This document shows, piece after piece, positions 44,776 to 53,736 of a DNA stretch of 64,000 nt (the stretch's first letter is position 1; the number at the start of each line of letters is the position of its first letter). Under the pieces are notes generated by a model. It had not been told where the DNA came from. It worked only from the letters and a program-made list of their open reading frames with translations, and did not search any database. Position numbers and translations under genes: made by a program. Origin of the DNA: CAVXJN01 sp963773585 (lineage in GTDB: Bacteria; Pseudomonadota; Gammaproteobacteria; JASBUN01); the NCBI GenBank assembly GCA_963773585.1, contig CAVZBR010000008.1:62001-126000 (forward strand). The letters are read 5' to 3'.

Positions 44776-45591
44776 TCACTTTTTGGACGCGGAGTACGCC
44801 AGCGGCACCGCCGCTTCCGGTGACAACACCCGGAACGTGAAGCTTTCCTGCAAGTAGAGGCGCACGCTCGTCGCATTATGCTCGAGATAGCCGATCGAGA
44901 AATCCTGGCCGACGGTGAGTTCAAAATCGCCGCCTCGCATGCTCATTACCACTGCCCCATCCACCGCCGGAGCGGAAACGACCGGGCCATCCAACAATTT
45001 GCGCACGTGTTCGATCACCGGGAAACCGCCTTCCAGTGTTTTGTGCAAGCCGGTATAGCAGCGCGGCCCCAGGGCAAGCGCATAGGGACCGTCGACACCG
45101 GCCGCACGCAACTTGTACAACGCCTCGCCGACGACCCCAACGTACTCGGTATAGTCTTCGGTGAGTGCGCACTTGCTGTCGCCGGCGGCTTCCACGATTC
45201 CGCCGACACCGCCGTCGCGGTAGCCGTGAAATATGGCTTTGTCTTCGGCCAGGGCGATCGCCCGCGCGGCTTCGCGCACCGGGTCGAGTTCCGGATCGTC
45301 TGCGCCACGGCCGACCGCTTCCAGCTCATCCCGGGAAAGGTCAAAAGGAATACGCAGCTCCATCAACGTCAACGCCCGCCGCAGGCGCGCTTCGACACCT
45401 TTTTGCGGTTCGGATTTCAGGCGAGCGCTCCGGCCCAGGCTGATCGCCGAAGCGCCCCAGCCGAGAGGCCCGACGAAATCCACCAACTTGCGCGCGCCGA
45501 GGGTGGCCGTAAGCGTGCGTCGTGCTTCCTCCTCGATCTCTGTCCAGGCTTCAGTGGAGATCGGCGCCAGATCCCTTAGTAGATCGTTCAT
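44776..45591 (-). CDS. Encapsulin shell protein (family 1)
   Basis: The 271-residue protein has the HK97-like encapsulin pattern: the N-terminal MNDLLRDLAPISTEAWTEIEEEA, VDFVGPLGWGASA, FHGYRDGGVGGI and GPYALALGPRCYTGL, then a C-terminal LYLQESFTFRVLSPEAAVPL. It assembles into a nanocompartment that encloses cargo. Its ATG overlaps the stop of the encapsulated ferritin gene by four bases. It was formerly called linocin-like bacteriocin; such a toxin role is not expected. Confidence 0.95.
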   Translation of the reverse strand: MNDLLRDLAPISTEAWTEIEEEARRTLTATLGARKLVDFVGPLGWGASAISLGRSARLKSEPQKGVEARLRRALTLMELRIPFDLSRDELEAVGRGADDPELDPVREAARAIALAEDKAIFHGYRDGGVGGIVEAAGDSKCALTEDYTEYVGVVGEALYKLRAAGVDGPYALALGPRCYTGLHKTLEGGFPVIEHVRKLLDGPVVSAPAVDGAVVMSMRGGDFELTVGQDFSIGYLEHNATSVRLYLQESFTFRVLSPEAAVPLAYSASKK

Positions 45592-45968
45592 CGTTTCACC
45601 TCCGCCCGCAGACTGCCAATCCCGAGGGAACCGTCGCCACCTGAACCGCCCTCCTCGCCGTGCTCCAATTCCGATTCGCGTTCCAGCGGCGATTTGTCGA
45701 TGAACAGGTAGTTGCGAAGATGCCCGTCGAGTTCCGGATCCCGGCGCCGCAGCCATTCCAACACCATGGCCGCATGCTCCTTTTCCTCGTCCCGGTTGTG
45801 CGCCAGTATGGCAGCGAGTTCCTCGTCATCGCTGCTATGGACCCGCTGATCGTACCAGTCCACTGCCTCCAGCTCTTCCATGATCGAGACGATGGCGCGG
45901 TGTCGGTCGATCACCTCGGGACCGAGTACTTCGGCCGATTCATGAAGATCAGCACTAGATGCCGCCAT
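45588..45968 (-). CDS. Encapsulated ferritin-like protein (EncFtn), encapsulin cargo
   Basis: The 126-residue protein is a half-ferritin that forms an annular decamer with ferroxidase activity. Residues Glu32, Trp38, Tyr39, Glu62 and His65 fall exactly where the characterised EncFtn of Rhodospirillum rubrum has its ferroxidase site. The C-terminal tail, after a Gly/Glu-rich linker, ends in SLGIGSLR, the cargo-loading peptide that docks on the shell. AAGGAG precedes the ATG. With the shell protein it should store iron as mineral and limit oxidative damage. Confidence 0.95.
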   Translation of the reverse strand: MAASSADLHESAEVLGPEVIDRHRAIVSIMEELEAVDWYDQRVHSSDDEELAAILAHNRDEEKEHAAMVLEWLRRRDPELDGHLRNYLFIDKSPLERESELEHGEEGGSGGDGSLGIGSLRAEVKR

Positions 45969-46042
45969 GATTGCGTTCTCCTTGCCTTGGTCACGGGGAT
46001 TTCCGGCGGGGCAGCCGGAAGCGACTTGGTTCTACCTCTCTA

Positions 46043-46070
46043 GGTCTAGCGTGCATGCGTACTTTGGCAA
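46043..46070 (-). promoter_or_regulatory. Candidate promoter of the encapsulin operon
   Basis: On the minus strand TTGCCA (46070-46065) and TAGACC (46048-46043) are 16 bases apart, about 75 bases before the ferritin start. I see no clear Fur or IscR site. From here to 46301 there is no gene I can support. Confidence 0.35.
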
Positions 46071-46301
46071 GTTCTGGCGTGGTTGGCACGACGGCCGCGT
46101 CGGGCCGAGAAGCCCGCACCCCATGTTCGCGTGTGGAACCGATGGGCGTTCCTGCTGCCAGGAACGCGTGGGACAGCTCCTTTGCCCGGCGATCGAAGGA
46201 TGGTGAGGGCGCTTGCTTGCTGTGCTTCTGATCGGGCGCCCAGCAAGCGTTGAATGACAAAGTCCGCGTTGTCCCGCGCGCGGCAACTCAAATCGGCGGT
46301 G

Positions 46302-46326
46302 GGCGGGCGGACCTTGTCCGCCCGCC
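46302..46326. terminator. Strong hairpin after the FadL-like gene
   Basis: GGCGGGCGGA (46302-46311) pairs perfectly with TCCGCCCGCC (46317-46326), a 10-bp GC-rich stem with a five-base loop, 12 bases beyond the FadL stop. There is no T tract, so termination may depend on Rho, or the stem may protect the mRNA end. Confidence 0.5.
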
Positions 46327-46337
46327 ATTCCCGGCGA

Positions 46338-47645
46338 TCAATAGCGCCAGCTATACATCAATTGCCAGGCATCCTGCGCATGACTGATGCGAGTGCCATT
46401 GTAGCGGTTGGTGACGGAGACTTCGGGCGCATAGGTATAGGAGAAGTTCAACTCGCCGCCGCCGCCGAAGCGGTAACCGAAACCCAGGGAATAATGGTTT
46501 TCGACAATGGCCGGAAACAACGGATTCACCCAAGCGTCAGGGATCGGATTATCGGCGCGGTTGGCACCCGCGCGCAGTACCAGTGCCTTGGTCGCCTGGA
46601 ATGCCGCGCCCACGTGCAGCACGGTCTGGTCGTTCCAATCCTGCTGCATCTCGACATCCAGATTGCCGTAGCTCGCGCTGTGGTAAGTCATGCGAAAGCG
46701 ATCCATGACATCAGCCCAGAAAACCCGCTCGACATCGCCCGCCAACAGCAAGCGCGCCGACGGGCGCCAGGCGAAGCCCAATGCAGCCGATGCCGGCCAT
46801 TGAAAATTGCGCACCTTCACTTCGCCGCTGTCGTTAAAACCGCCCTCGGCGCTCAGGCTCGCATTGCCCTCCAGGTCGGAAAGCCGGGTCGCGGAATGAT
46901 AGGACGCACCAACGGAGAACGCCGGGCTGATGCGGTACAAAGCGCCGAGCTTCCACGCCAGCCCGTACCCGGTGGCGGCACCGGTGTAATCGCTGCCATT
47001 GGAAAAGTCGAAACGCGCCCATCTGGCCGAGCCGAGCGCACCGAACAACGGGCCCCAACTGGCGTCATAACCGGTCACCATGCCACCAAGTTGTGCACCG
47101 CTGACCGCCATCCGCAGGTCCATGCCGGCCCAGACCACGTCCACGCTGCCGCCGAGAATCAATCGATCATTGACTTCGAAGGCCACCGGAATCAGTAAAC
47201 GTCCCACTCCGACTTCCGAACGCACCGGCTCGCCGGAACCCATTGCCAGCGCCGAATCGGCCCCGTATTCCGTGCCCATTCCGCCCTGGGCATAGACTCC
47301 AATGCCGTAGACCAACGCGCCGTGGCGGCTGATCCAGCCCAACCCGGGCATGAAGAAGGCATCGCTGGATGATTGCGCGCTAGGATAGCCAGGCACGGTA
47401 CTGCTCACGTCCGGGCCCAGAAAACCGAGCGCCAGATCGGCGCGGTGGGGGGACTGCGACAACCCCAAGGTAGCCGGGTTGTTCATCATGGCCGCGGTAC
47501 CGTTGTCGTATGCCATGGCTGCACCGCCCATCGCTGCCGAGACGGGTCCGTATCCGTCCATGTTCATGCCGTTGGTAGCGTATGACGTGCCTGCGCACAG
47601 GCCGAGCGCGAGCCCGGCCATCCGGCTGAAGTGACTAATCTGCAT
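46338..47645 (-). CDS. FadL/OmpP1/TodX family outer-membrane transporter
   Basis: The 435-residue protein has a signal peptide (about 23 residues, ending SYAT), then the FadL N-terminal hatch pattern (NGMNMDGYGPVSAAMGGAAMA, NNPATLG) and a beta-barrel ending in Trp-Arg-Tyr, the aromatic C-terminus of outer-membrane proteins. FadL-type channels admit fatty acids or aromatic hydrocarbons. An intact CRP-type site lies 116 bases upstream. The substrate cannot be set; the divergent LigB-type dioxygenase raises the option of an aromatic compound. Confidence 0.92.
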   Translation of the reverse strand: MQISHFSRMAGLALGLCAGTSYATNGMNMDGYGPVSAAMGGAAMAYDNGTAAMMNNPATLGLSQSPHRADLALGFLGPDVSSTVPGYPSAQSSSDAFFMPGLGWISRHGALVYGIGVYAQGGMGTEYGADSALAMGSGEPVRSEVGVGRLLIPVAFEVNDRLILGGSVDVVWAGMDLRMAVSGAQLGGMVTGYDASWGPLFGALGSARWARFDFSNGSDYTGAATGYGLAWKLGALYRISPAFSVGASYHSATRLSDLEGNASLSAEGGFNDSGEVKVRNFQWPASAALGFAWRPSARLLLAGDVERVFWADVMDRFRMTYHSASYGNLDVEMQQDWNDQTVLHVGAAFQATKALVLRAGANRADNPIPDAWVNPLFPAIVENHYSLGFGYRFGGGGELNFSYTYAPEVSVTNRYNGTRISHAQDAWQLMYSWRY

Positions 47646-47761
47646 GGGTTTTTACCTCTTTTTCGTATTTTGCACGGAGGACCGACGGCCACTACAAAGG
47701 CACGCGTGGCAACCGTCGGTCGGGGTGTTTAGCGGCATCGAACATTAGTGCTTTAGAATTT

Positions 47762-47777
47762 TGTGATTTACCTCACA
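47762..47777. promoter_or_regulatory. CRP/Vfr-type binding site
   Basis: TGTGA-TTTACC-TCACA is a perfect match to the 5-6-5 CRP consensus. It lies between the divergent FadL-like and LigB-like genes, 117 bases from the first and 89 from the second, and could control either. The presence of a CRP or Vfr protein in this genome is assumed. Confidence 0.65.
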
Positions 47778-47865
47778 AGATGCGCCACTGGCGGGGACGC
47801 CGGGACTCGCTGTGCCCGCACCGTTGCACGGACGCGCGAGCGTGCCATGATCATCAGGGACCACA

Positions 47866-48693
47866 ATGACCATGACGTACCTACCCACGCTGTTCGTCGC
47901 CCACGGTGCGCCCACCTTCGCCCTGGAGCCCGGCATTGCAGGACCGGCCCTCGCGGCGCTGGGGCGCAGCCTGGCGCGTCCGGCCGCGGTGTTGGTGATA
48001 TCCCCGCACTGGATCACCGCGCAGCCCCGCGTAACGAGCGCCGCGCAGCCGCACACGATGCATGATTTTGGCGGTTTCGATCCAGCGCTTCGTGAGATCC
48101 GGTATCCGGCGCCGGGGCGACCGGCGCTCGCTGCGCGCACGGTGGCACTCCTGCGGGCCGCCGGCTGGGACCCAACGCCCGATCCCCAACGCCGGCTCGA
48201 TCACGGCGCCTGGGTACCCATGCTGTACCTTTACCCGCAAGCCGACGTGCCGGTGGTCCAACTCTCGCTTCCGTCGCGCCTCGACGCAGAAGGCGCGTTC
48301 GCGTTCGGCCGCAGCCTCGCGCCGCTGGCCGGCGAAAACGTATTGGTCATCGGCTCCGGGAGCCTGACCCATAATCTGTACGAGCTCCGCCCCGGCGCCG
48401 AGCAGGCTGCGGACTATGCTGTCGAATTCTCGAACTGGATTCGTGACGCAGTACGCGAAGGAGATCAGCAGCGTCTACTGCAAGCTCTGACCATTGGCCC
48501 CCATGCCCAGCGCGCGCACCCGACTCCCGAACACTTTTGGCCGCTTTTGGTCGCCGCCGGTGCCGCCCATTCGATGCGACCGGCAACGGCAATCGACGGG
48601 GGTATGACCTACGCCGTGCTGTCGATGGACTCGTTCCTGTTCGGGCAAGACCTTCAACTGAAGATGGGTGCGGACTTCGTGCCGCCGGTATAA
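47866..48693 (+). CDS. LigB-family extradiol dioxygenase (DODA/YgiD-like)
   Basis: The 275-residue protein belongs to the class III extradiol dioxygenase family that includes 4,5-DOPA dioxygenase YgiD. It has the metal-binding AHGAPTFAL, ISPHW, the HTMHDFGGF loop and DHGAWVPMLYLYP, with LPSRLD and GSGSLTHNL. It should cleave a catechol-like ring using Fe(II) or Zn(II). The start at 47866 (MTMTYLPTLF) could also be 47875. It is followed by the CDGSH gene after 62 bases. Confidence 0.9.
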   Translation: MTMTYLPTLFVAHGAPTFALEPGIAGPALAALGRSLARPAAVLVISPHWITAQPRVTSAAQPHTMHDFGGFDPALREIRYPAPGRPALAARTVALLRAAGWDPTPDPQRRLDHGAWVPMLYLYPQADVPVVQLSLPSRLDAEGAFAFGRSLAPLAGENVLVIGSGSLTHNLYELRPGAEQAADYAVEFSNWIRDAVREGDQQRLLQALTIGPHAQRAHPTPEHFWPLLVAAGAAHSMRPATAIDGGMTYAVLSMDSFLFGQDLQLKMGADFVPPV

Positions 48694-48755
48694 GGGTATC
48701 AGCATCGCGCCGGCCGGCACGCAGGCTGTGCGCACAATCGAACTGGAGACTGCAG

Positions 48756-49451
48756 ATGAAACCAACGTCCACCCCAGCAGCACAGGTCCAAATCACCCGC
48801 GACGGCCCGTATGTGGTATCCGGTGATCTATCGCTTTCAAAACAGTCAATCGGCACCAACAGCGACGGCGAGTCCGTGGGCTGGGAGCAGCGCGGGCAAT
48901 TGTCACACGAAGCCAAGTTCGCGCTGTGCCGCTGCGGACACAGCGCGAGCAAACCTTTCTGCGATGGCACCCACGCCAAGGTTGGATTCGATGGCCGCGA
49001 GACCGCCAGCCGCCAGTCGTACCGGGCACAAGCCACCGTGACGAAAGGGCCTGCGATGTCCTTGACCGACGCGGAGAACCTCTGCGCTTTCGCACGGTTT
49101 TGCGACGCCCACGGCCAGATCTGGAATCTGGTCAACGAAACCGATCGCCCTCAAGCACGGGAATTGTTTATTCGCGAGGCCGGTAATTGTCCCTCAGGAC
49201 GGCTGGTGGCATGGGATAACGAAAGCGGCGAACCGATCGAGCCGGATCTGGAACCGTCGATCGTGTTGGTGGAAGATCCGGCACAGGGCTGCTCAGGACC
49301 GATATGGCTGCGCGGAGGTGTGCAGTTGCTCGGCAGCGACGGCTTCCATTACGAACGCCGCAATCGCGTGACCTTGTGCCGCTGCGGCGCCTCGCAGAAC
49401 AAACCGTTCTGCGACGGAGCCCACGCCTCAATCAAATTCCACGACACTTGA
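48756..49451 (+). CDS. Double CDGSH iron-sulfur protein with a Fer4_19-like middle
   Basis: The 231-residue protein has two CDGSH-type [2Fe-2S] motifs with three Cys and one His: CRCGHSASKPFCDGTH (about residues 68-83) and CRCGASQNKPFCDGAH (about 210-225). Between them is a segment rich in conserved Cys (LCAFARFCDAHG, GNCPSG, AQGCSG) that resembles the divergent single-cluster domain found with CDGSH. It is probably an electron or cluster carrier. The start at 48756 follows GGAG; the in-frame upstream extension belongs to the shadow of the dioxygenase gene. Confidence 0.88.
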   Translation: MKPTSTPAAQVQITRDGPYVVSGDLSLSKQSIGTNSDGESVGWEQRGQLSHEAKFALCRCGHSASKPFCDGTHAKVGFDGRETASRQSYRAQATVTKGPAMSLTDAENLCAFARFCDAHGQIWNLVNETDRPQARELFIREAGNCPSGRLVAWDNESGEPIEPDLEPSIVLVEDPAQGCSGPIWLRGGVQLLGSDGFHYERRNRVTLCRCGASQNKPFCDGAHASIKFHDT

Positions 49452-49580
49452 AAACCTCCCCCGGCACGCGACTTCAACTCGGCAGTGAGTCATGGCAATC
49501 TAACGCCTTTCGCCCGCGGTCGGGCTGCGACCGCGGGTCCGGGCATAGATGCTGACTGGCATAAAAGGATCCCAACAACC

Positions 49581-50129
49581 ATGCCGACTTCTGTTTCCAG
49601 GAACACCTACAGCGGTACCGCAAAATTCTTGCATTGGCTGATCGTCGCACTCCTGATCGTACAGTTCGTGCTCGCTTGGACCATGCCCCACATAGGGCGC
49701 GATACAAAAGTCACAACGCTGATCGGCCTGCATTTCTCGTTCGGTATATCGATCCTGTTGATCGCCGTGGTGCGGCTCTCCTGGCGCATGATCCAGGGAG
49801 ACCCGGTGCCGCAGGACGGCATTCCACCGTGGCAGGTGCGCAGCGCGCGGGCCGTACACTGGCTGCTCTATACACTTTTGTTCGTAGTTCCGATCCTGGG
49901 CTGGCTCAATGCATCCTGGCGCGGTTTCCCGGTATCCCTGTTCGGCTTGTTCGAAATGCCCAAACTACTGGCGACTCGGGCCCAGGGCTGGGGTTGGACC
50001 GGGGACATCCACGGCGTCTTGGCCAATTATCTGCTGCTGATACTGGTGGGCATCCACGTCGCCGCTGCGTTGTATCACCAATTCGTGCGACGCGACGGGG
50101 TACTGCAACGTATGCTGCCTGGAGCTTGA
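49581..50129 (+). CDS. Cytochrome b561 family protein
   Basis: The 182-residue inner-membrane protein has four helices and conserved heme-ligand histidines (KFLHWLIV, GLHFSFG, AVHWLLY, DIHGVLANY and GIHVAAALYHQF). It should move electrons between quinol and a periplasmic acceptor or superoxide. The start at 49581 gives a normal N-terminus; longer versions add a low-quality sequence. It may share a transcript with the CDGSH gene. Confidence 0.88.
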   Translation: MPTSVSRNTYSGTAKFLHWLIVALLIVQFVLAWTMPHIGRDTKVTTLIGLHFSFGISILLIAVVRLSWRMIQGDPVPQDGIPPWQVRSARAVHWLLYTLLFVVPILGWLNASWRGFPVSLFGLFEMPKLLATRAQGWGWTGDIHGVLANYLLLILVGIHVAAALYHQFVRRDGVLQRMLPGA

Positions 50130-50387
50130 GGGGGGTCGGAGCTGATGCAGATGTGCCGAACGACGTTGCGCCGGCGACAGCGCGAGTGCGCGTACGCTGT
50201 ATTCCTGCACCGTATGCAGCCGCACTAAGCACCCGGCACCCGAAGGCCGAAAGAGCGACGTAATTTCGGTGCGGTATGCGCTCAGCAAGTCGGCACCAGA
50301 GCGGTCCCAGTGATCGCTCAGCGTTCGTGCGACCGGTCAGGAAGCAATCGACCGCTGTGTCGGCGACAGTCGGCCCGTTAGAACCCG
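50130..50387. other. Gap between convergent cytochrome b561 and GGDEF-EAL genes
   Basis: About 260 bases carry no gene that I can support and no clear terminator hairpin. Confidence 0.4.
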
Positions 50388-53300
50388 CTACTCGCGCCCG
50401 GAAAGGGCCCGCGCGGCGTTTGCGTTGCCTAGATAAAGTTCCATTTCGGGCGCCGCCAGCGGGCGACTGAACAAAAAGCCTTGCACCAATTCACAGCCGA
50501 ACGTGCGCAGCATCTGCAACTGCGCCTCGGTCTCAACGCCTTCGGCCACCACACGCAAATCCAGCCGTTGCGCCATGGCGAGGATCGCTGCGCTTAACGC
50601 TTCGTCGTCGGGGTCTTCCGTAATATCCCGGATAAACGAACGATCGATTTTCAAAGTCCGGATCGGAAATCGCTTGAGGTAGCTCAAGGAGGAGTAGCCG
50701 GTTCCGAAGTCATCGATCGCCAAAGTCACACCCAGCCCGTCCAACGCACGCAGCATGTCGGACGTCGCCTGGGATTCCCGCAGGAAAATGCTCTCAGTCA
50801 TTTCCAGTTCCAGGCGCTCGGCCTCTAGCGCGCACGACTCGAGCGTGCGCTGCACGGTGTGGAGAAAGCCCGCATCCGTGAACTGACGCGCGGAGATGTT
50901 CACAGCCATGCGGCCCCGCACGATTCCCTCATCCAACCAGCGACGCATTTGCGCGCAAGCCTGCTGCAACACCCAGTTCCCCACCGGGAGAATCAGTCCG
51001 GTTTCCTCGAGCAGCGGGATGAATTCCGCCGGTGAAACGATGCCGAACTCGGGATGGTTCCAACGAAGGAGCGCCTCCATGCCGGTCACGCTCCGGTCCC
51101 TGACCCGTACCTGGGGCTGGTAGAACAGTTCGAACTGGTCGCGTTCCAAAGCGTTTCGCAAGCTGCTTTCCAGCGTCAATCGTTCGAATGCGCGAGCGCT
51201 CATGTCCCCCGAATAGAACCGATACGCATTGCGGCCCGATTCCTTGGCCCGGTACATGGCATTGTCGGCGTTGCGCAGCAGTGTCTCGGAGTCCGGGCCG
51301 TCTCCCGGGAATACGCTGATGCCAATACTGGCCGTGACATAAAATTCCATACCGTTGAACTTGAATGTCGGTGCCAGCGCCTTCAGCAACTTATCGGCGA
51401 TGGCGGTGATCTCGTCCGCGGTAGCGAGGTCATCGGCGACGATTACGAATTCATCGCCGCCGAAACGCGCCACCGTGTCACCTTCGCGGACCTGCGCCAG
51501 CAACCGCCTTGCGATCTGCACCAGCAATTCGTCCCCAACCTCATGACCGAGGCTGTCGTTGATATACTTGAACTGGTCCAGGTCCATGAACAGCACTGCC
51601 ACCAGCCGCTTCCGGCGCCGGGCCCGCGCGAGCGATTGCCGGATACGGTCGAGCAGCACCTGCCGATTCGGCAGTTCCGTGAGCATGTCATGCTCGGCCA
51701 GGAACCGCAGTTGCGCCTGCGTCTCCATCTGCTCGGTAACGTCTTTCCCAGTGGAGATGAAATTGATCACCTGGCCGTCTGGGCCGGTCACAGGAGTGAT
51801 CGTTTTGGCTTCGTAATACAGCGAGCCGTTCTTACGACGATTCACGAAAACGTCGTTGAATACCTGTCCGGCGAGTATCTGCTCCCACATGCGCTTGTAG
51901 AAACGCCGCTCATGGCGGCCGGAGTTCAACAGGTTAGGGGTTTGCCCGACCGTCTCGTCGCGGCTGTAGCCGGTGATGGCGGTAAACGCCGGGTTGACGT
52001 AGTCGATTACGCCGTCCCGATCGGTAATCATCACCACATCGGCGGTCTGCTCCAGCGCACTGGAGAGCTGATACATCCGGGCCTCGGCGCGGCGCTGCTC
52101 GGTAACGTTGCGGGCCGTACCTTCCCACACCTGCACAGGAACATCCGCGCCGTGCAATCGGTGCGCATTGATCGAGACGCGCACCTCGGCCCCGTCGCCG
52201 CGCCTCCAGCGCGCCTCGAAATTGTCTACCATCGCGGACTCGTCATGCAGCAGCTCCGCGAAACGGTCGGCCTCCTGCTTATCGACGAACAACGCCTCGA
52301 AAGGCACGCCACGCAACTCGTCGGCTTGGACTCCCAGCAGCTGTTCGGCATAGGGCGAGCAGTGCTGCAGGCAACCGTCGGCATTGATGCGAAAATACAT
52401 GTCCTGCAAGTTATCGAGGATGCGGCTGAGTTCTCGCTCCGATCGCTGCAAGCCGCCCATCAGCTGCCCGTGGATACGGGCACTCGCCCACTCCCGCAAC
52501 CCCAGAAACACCGCCAGTGCGGTACACAACAGCGCCACCCTGCGCCACAGCGCGGCATCCGCGCTGGCGCTGTTGAACACCGAGAGCATGCCGATCGCAG
52601 ACAACGTGCCCGCAAGTAAAATGGCCTCCACCCGCCGCATAGGTCCATCCAACGCCGGCAACGTGGCCGCAGGCGCCGTTGCCGGCCCGTCCTTCTGCGC
52701 GATTGCGGCCACGCCAAGAAGCGCGAACGCCGCCACCCAGAACGTGTCCAGATAATTCCCGGGCTGAAAGCTGTGATCCAAAAGCGAATAGGCATACAAG
52801 CTGTCGGTGAAGGCGTGCAGGGCCAGGCTTCCCATCAAAAACAGTAGTACTGGGCGGGCGATGTTCCGTGCTATCGCATGCCGCGACAGCACCAGGAACG
52901 CCAATAGAAACGTGCTGACGTACAGCACCGGGTAGGCCTGAGCGGTTATGCTGTAGAGTGGTGTCAAGCCCGGGTCGCGTAGCGGTTCGACCAGCACCAC
53001 AGCGGTGCCGATCATGGTCGCGCACACGATCAGACCAACGTCCGCCAGATTGCGGACCGTCAACACCATGTTCGGTGCCGTAGTGGCGTGATACACCAGG
53101 CCCGCCATAAACAACGGTGCAAACGCCAGGAAGCCGATGTCCGCCCACCCGGGAAACGGCGTCACCTGCCCGAGAACCAGTTCCTGGTAGTCCCATACCA
53201 GCATGCCCAGGAACCACGCCAGGCAGCCGAGGCCATAGAACACCCAAGCCAGACGCTGACGGCCGCGCAACCGCCACGCCGCCGACAGGCACAGCAGGCC

Positions 53301-53453
53301 CGCGGTCAGTGACGCCGCGGTCCAAGCAATGTCGCTCCACCAGCGCTGCAGATTCCCGTGGTCCGCGATCAGCACGTCACCGCCGAGAAATACCGCCACC
53401 AGCACCAGCGCTGACAGAAAAGCCCGTCGCTTCAGAAATCCATTGTCGGTCAA
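50388..53453 (-). CDS. Membrane GGDEF-EAL protein with two PAS domains
   Basis: The 1021-residue protein has about nine or ten N-terminal helices (residues about 10-330), two PAS domains (about 345-470 and 475-590), a GGDEF domain (active site RFGGDEFVIV with I-site REGD five residues before) and an EAL domain (EALLRWNHP, AIDDFGTGYSSL, VVAEGVET). Both catalytic motifs look intact, so it may both make and degrade c-di-GMP. I place the start at a TTG (53453) because AGGAGG lies 6 bases before it; an in-frame ATG upstream at 53525 lacks such a site. Confidence 0.92.
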   Translation of the reverse strand: MTDNGFLKRRAFLSALVLVAVFLGGDVLIADHGNLQRWWSDIAWTAASLTAGLLCLSAAWRLRGRQRLAWVFYGLGCLAWFLGMLVWDYQELVLGQVTPFPGWADIGFLAFAPLFMAGLVYHATTAPNMVLTVRNLADVGLIVCATMIGTAVVLVEPLRDPGLTPLYSITAQAYPVLYVSTFLLAFLVLSRHAIARNIARPVLLFLMGSLALHAFTDSLYAYSLLDHSFQPGNYLDTFWVAAFALLGVAAIAQKDGPATAPAATLPALDGPMRRVEAILLAGTLSAIGMLSVFNSASADAALWRRVALLCTALAVFLGLREWASARIHGQLMGGLQRSERELSRILDNLQDMYFRINADGCLQHCSPYAEQLLGVQADELRGVPFEALFVDKQEADRFAELLHDESAMVDNFEARWRRGDGAEVRVSINAHRLHGADVPVQVWEGTARNVTEQRRAEARMYQLSSALEQTADVVMITDRDGVIDYVNPAFTAITGYSRDETVGQTPNLLNSGRHERRFYKRMWEQILAGQVFNDVFVNRRKNGSLYYEAKTITPVTGPDGQVINFISTGKDVTEQMETQAQLRFLAEHDMLTELPNRQVLLDRIRQSLARARRRKRLVAVLFMDLDQFKYINDSLGHEVGDELLVQIARRLLAQVREGDTVARFGGDEFVIVADDLATADEITAIADKLLKALAPTFKFNGMEFYVTASIGISVFPGDGPDSETLLRNADNAMYRAKESGRNAYRFYSGDMSARAFERLTLESSLRNALERDQFELFYQPQVRVRDRSVTGMEALLRWNHPEFGIVSPAEFIPLLEETGLILPVGNWVLQQACAQMRRWLDEGIVRGRMAVNISARQFTDAGFLHTVQRTLESCALEAERLELEMTESIFLRESQATSDMLRALDGLGVTLAIDDFGTGYSSLSYLKRFPIRTLKIDRSFIRDITEDPDDEALSAAILAMAQRLDLRVVAEGVETEAQLQMLRTFGCELVQGFLFSRPLAAPEMELYLGNANAARALSGRE

Positions 53454-53736
53454 CGGCAGCCTCCTAGGCGCTAATGGAAAGTATGCCTGAGCATGTAACG
53501 CGGCGACATAGCGGACCGTAAACATTCGTCACGGTTTCGAACTCCGGCCGAGTCGGCGTTTGCCGGCCGATTGTCCTGGCCACCGATGCCCTGCAACCCG
53601 GCGCGAGCACCGTTCGGCCAAGCTGTGGTTTTCGTCTACTTGACACATAATATGCTAGCACCCCCCGCGCAATGGTGTTTTCAGGTGAGTGACAACCGTT
53701 TGACCCTGGTTCCCAGCGCTGCAGTGGAGATGGCAA
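53454..53736. other. Divergent region between the GGDEF-EAL and nhaA genes
   Basis: The gap holds an AT-richer patch (TTGACACATAATATG near 53640-53655) with both TTGACA- and TATAAT-like hexamers, but not at standard spacing on either strand. A promoter is likely here but its exact position is unclear. Confidence 0.35.

Noticed and set aside
46254..47198. 314-residue plus-strand frame
   Set aside because: It is antisense to the FadL-like gene, which has a clear signal peptide and outer-membrane end.
51054..52619. 521-residue plus-strand frame
   Set aside because: It is antisense to the GGDEF-EAL gene, whose domains are unmistakable; the antisense translation has no recognisable features.
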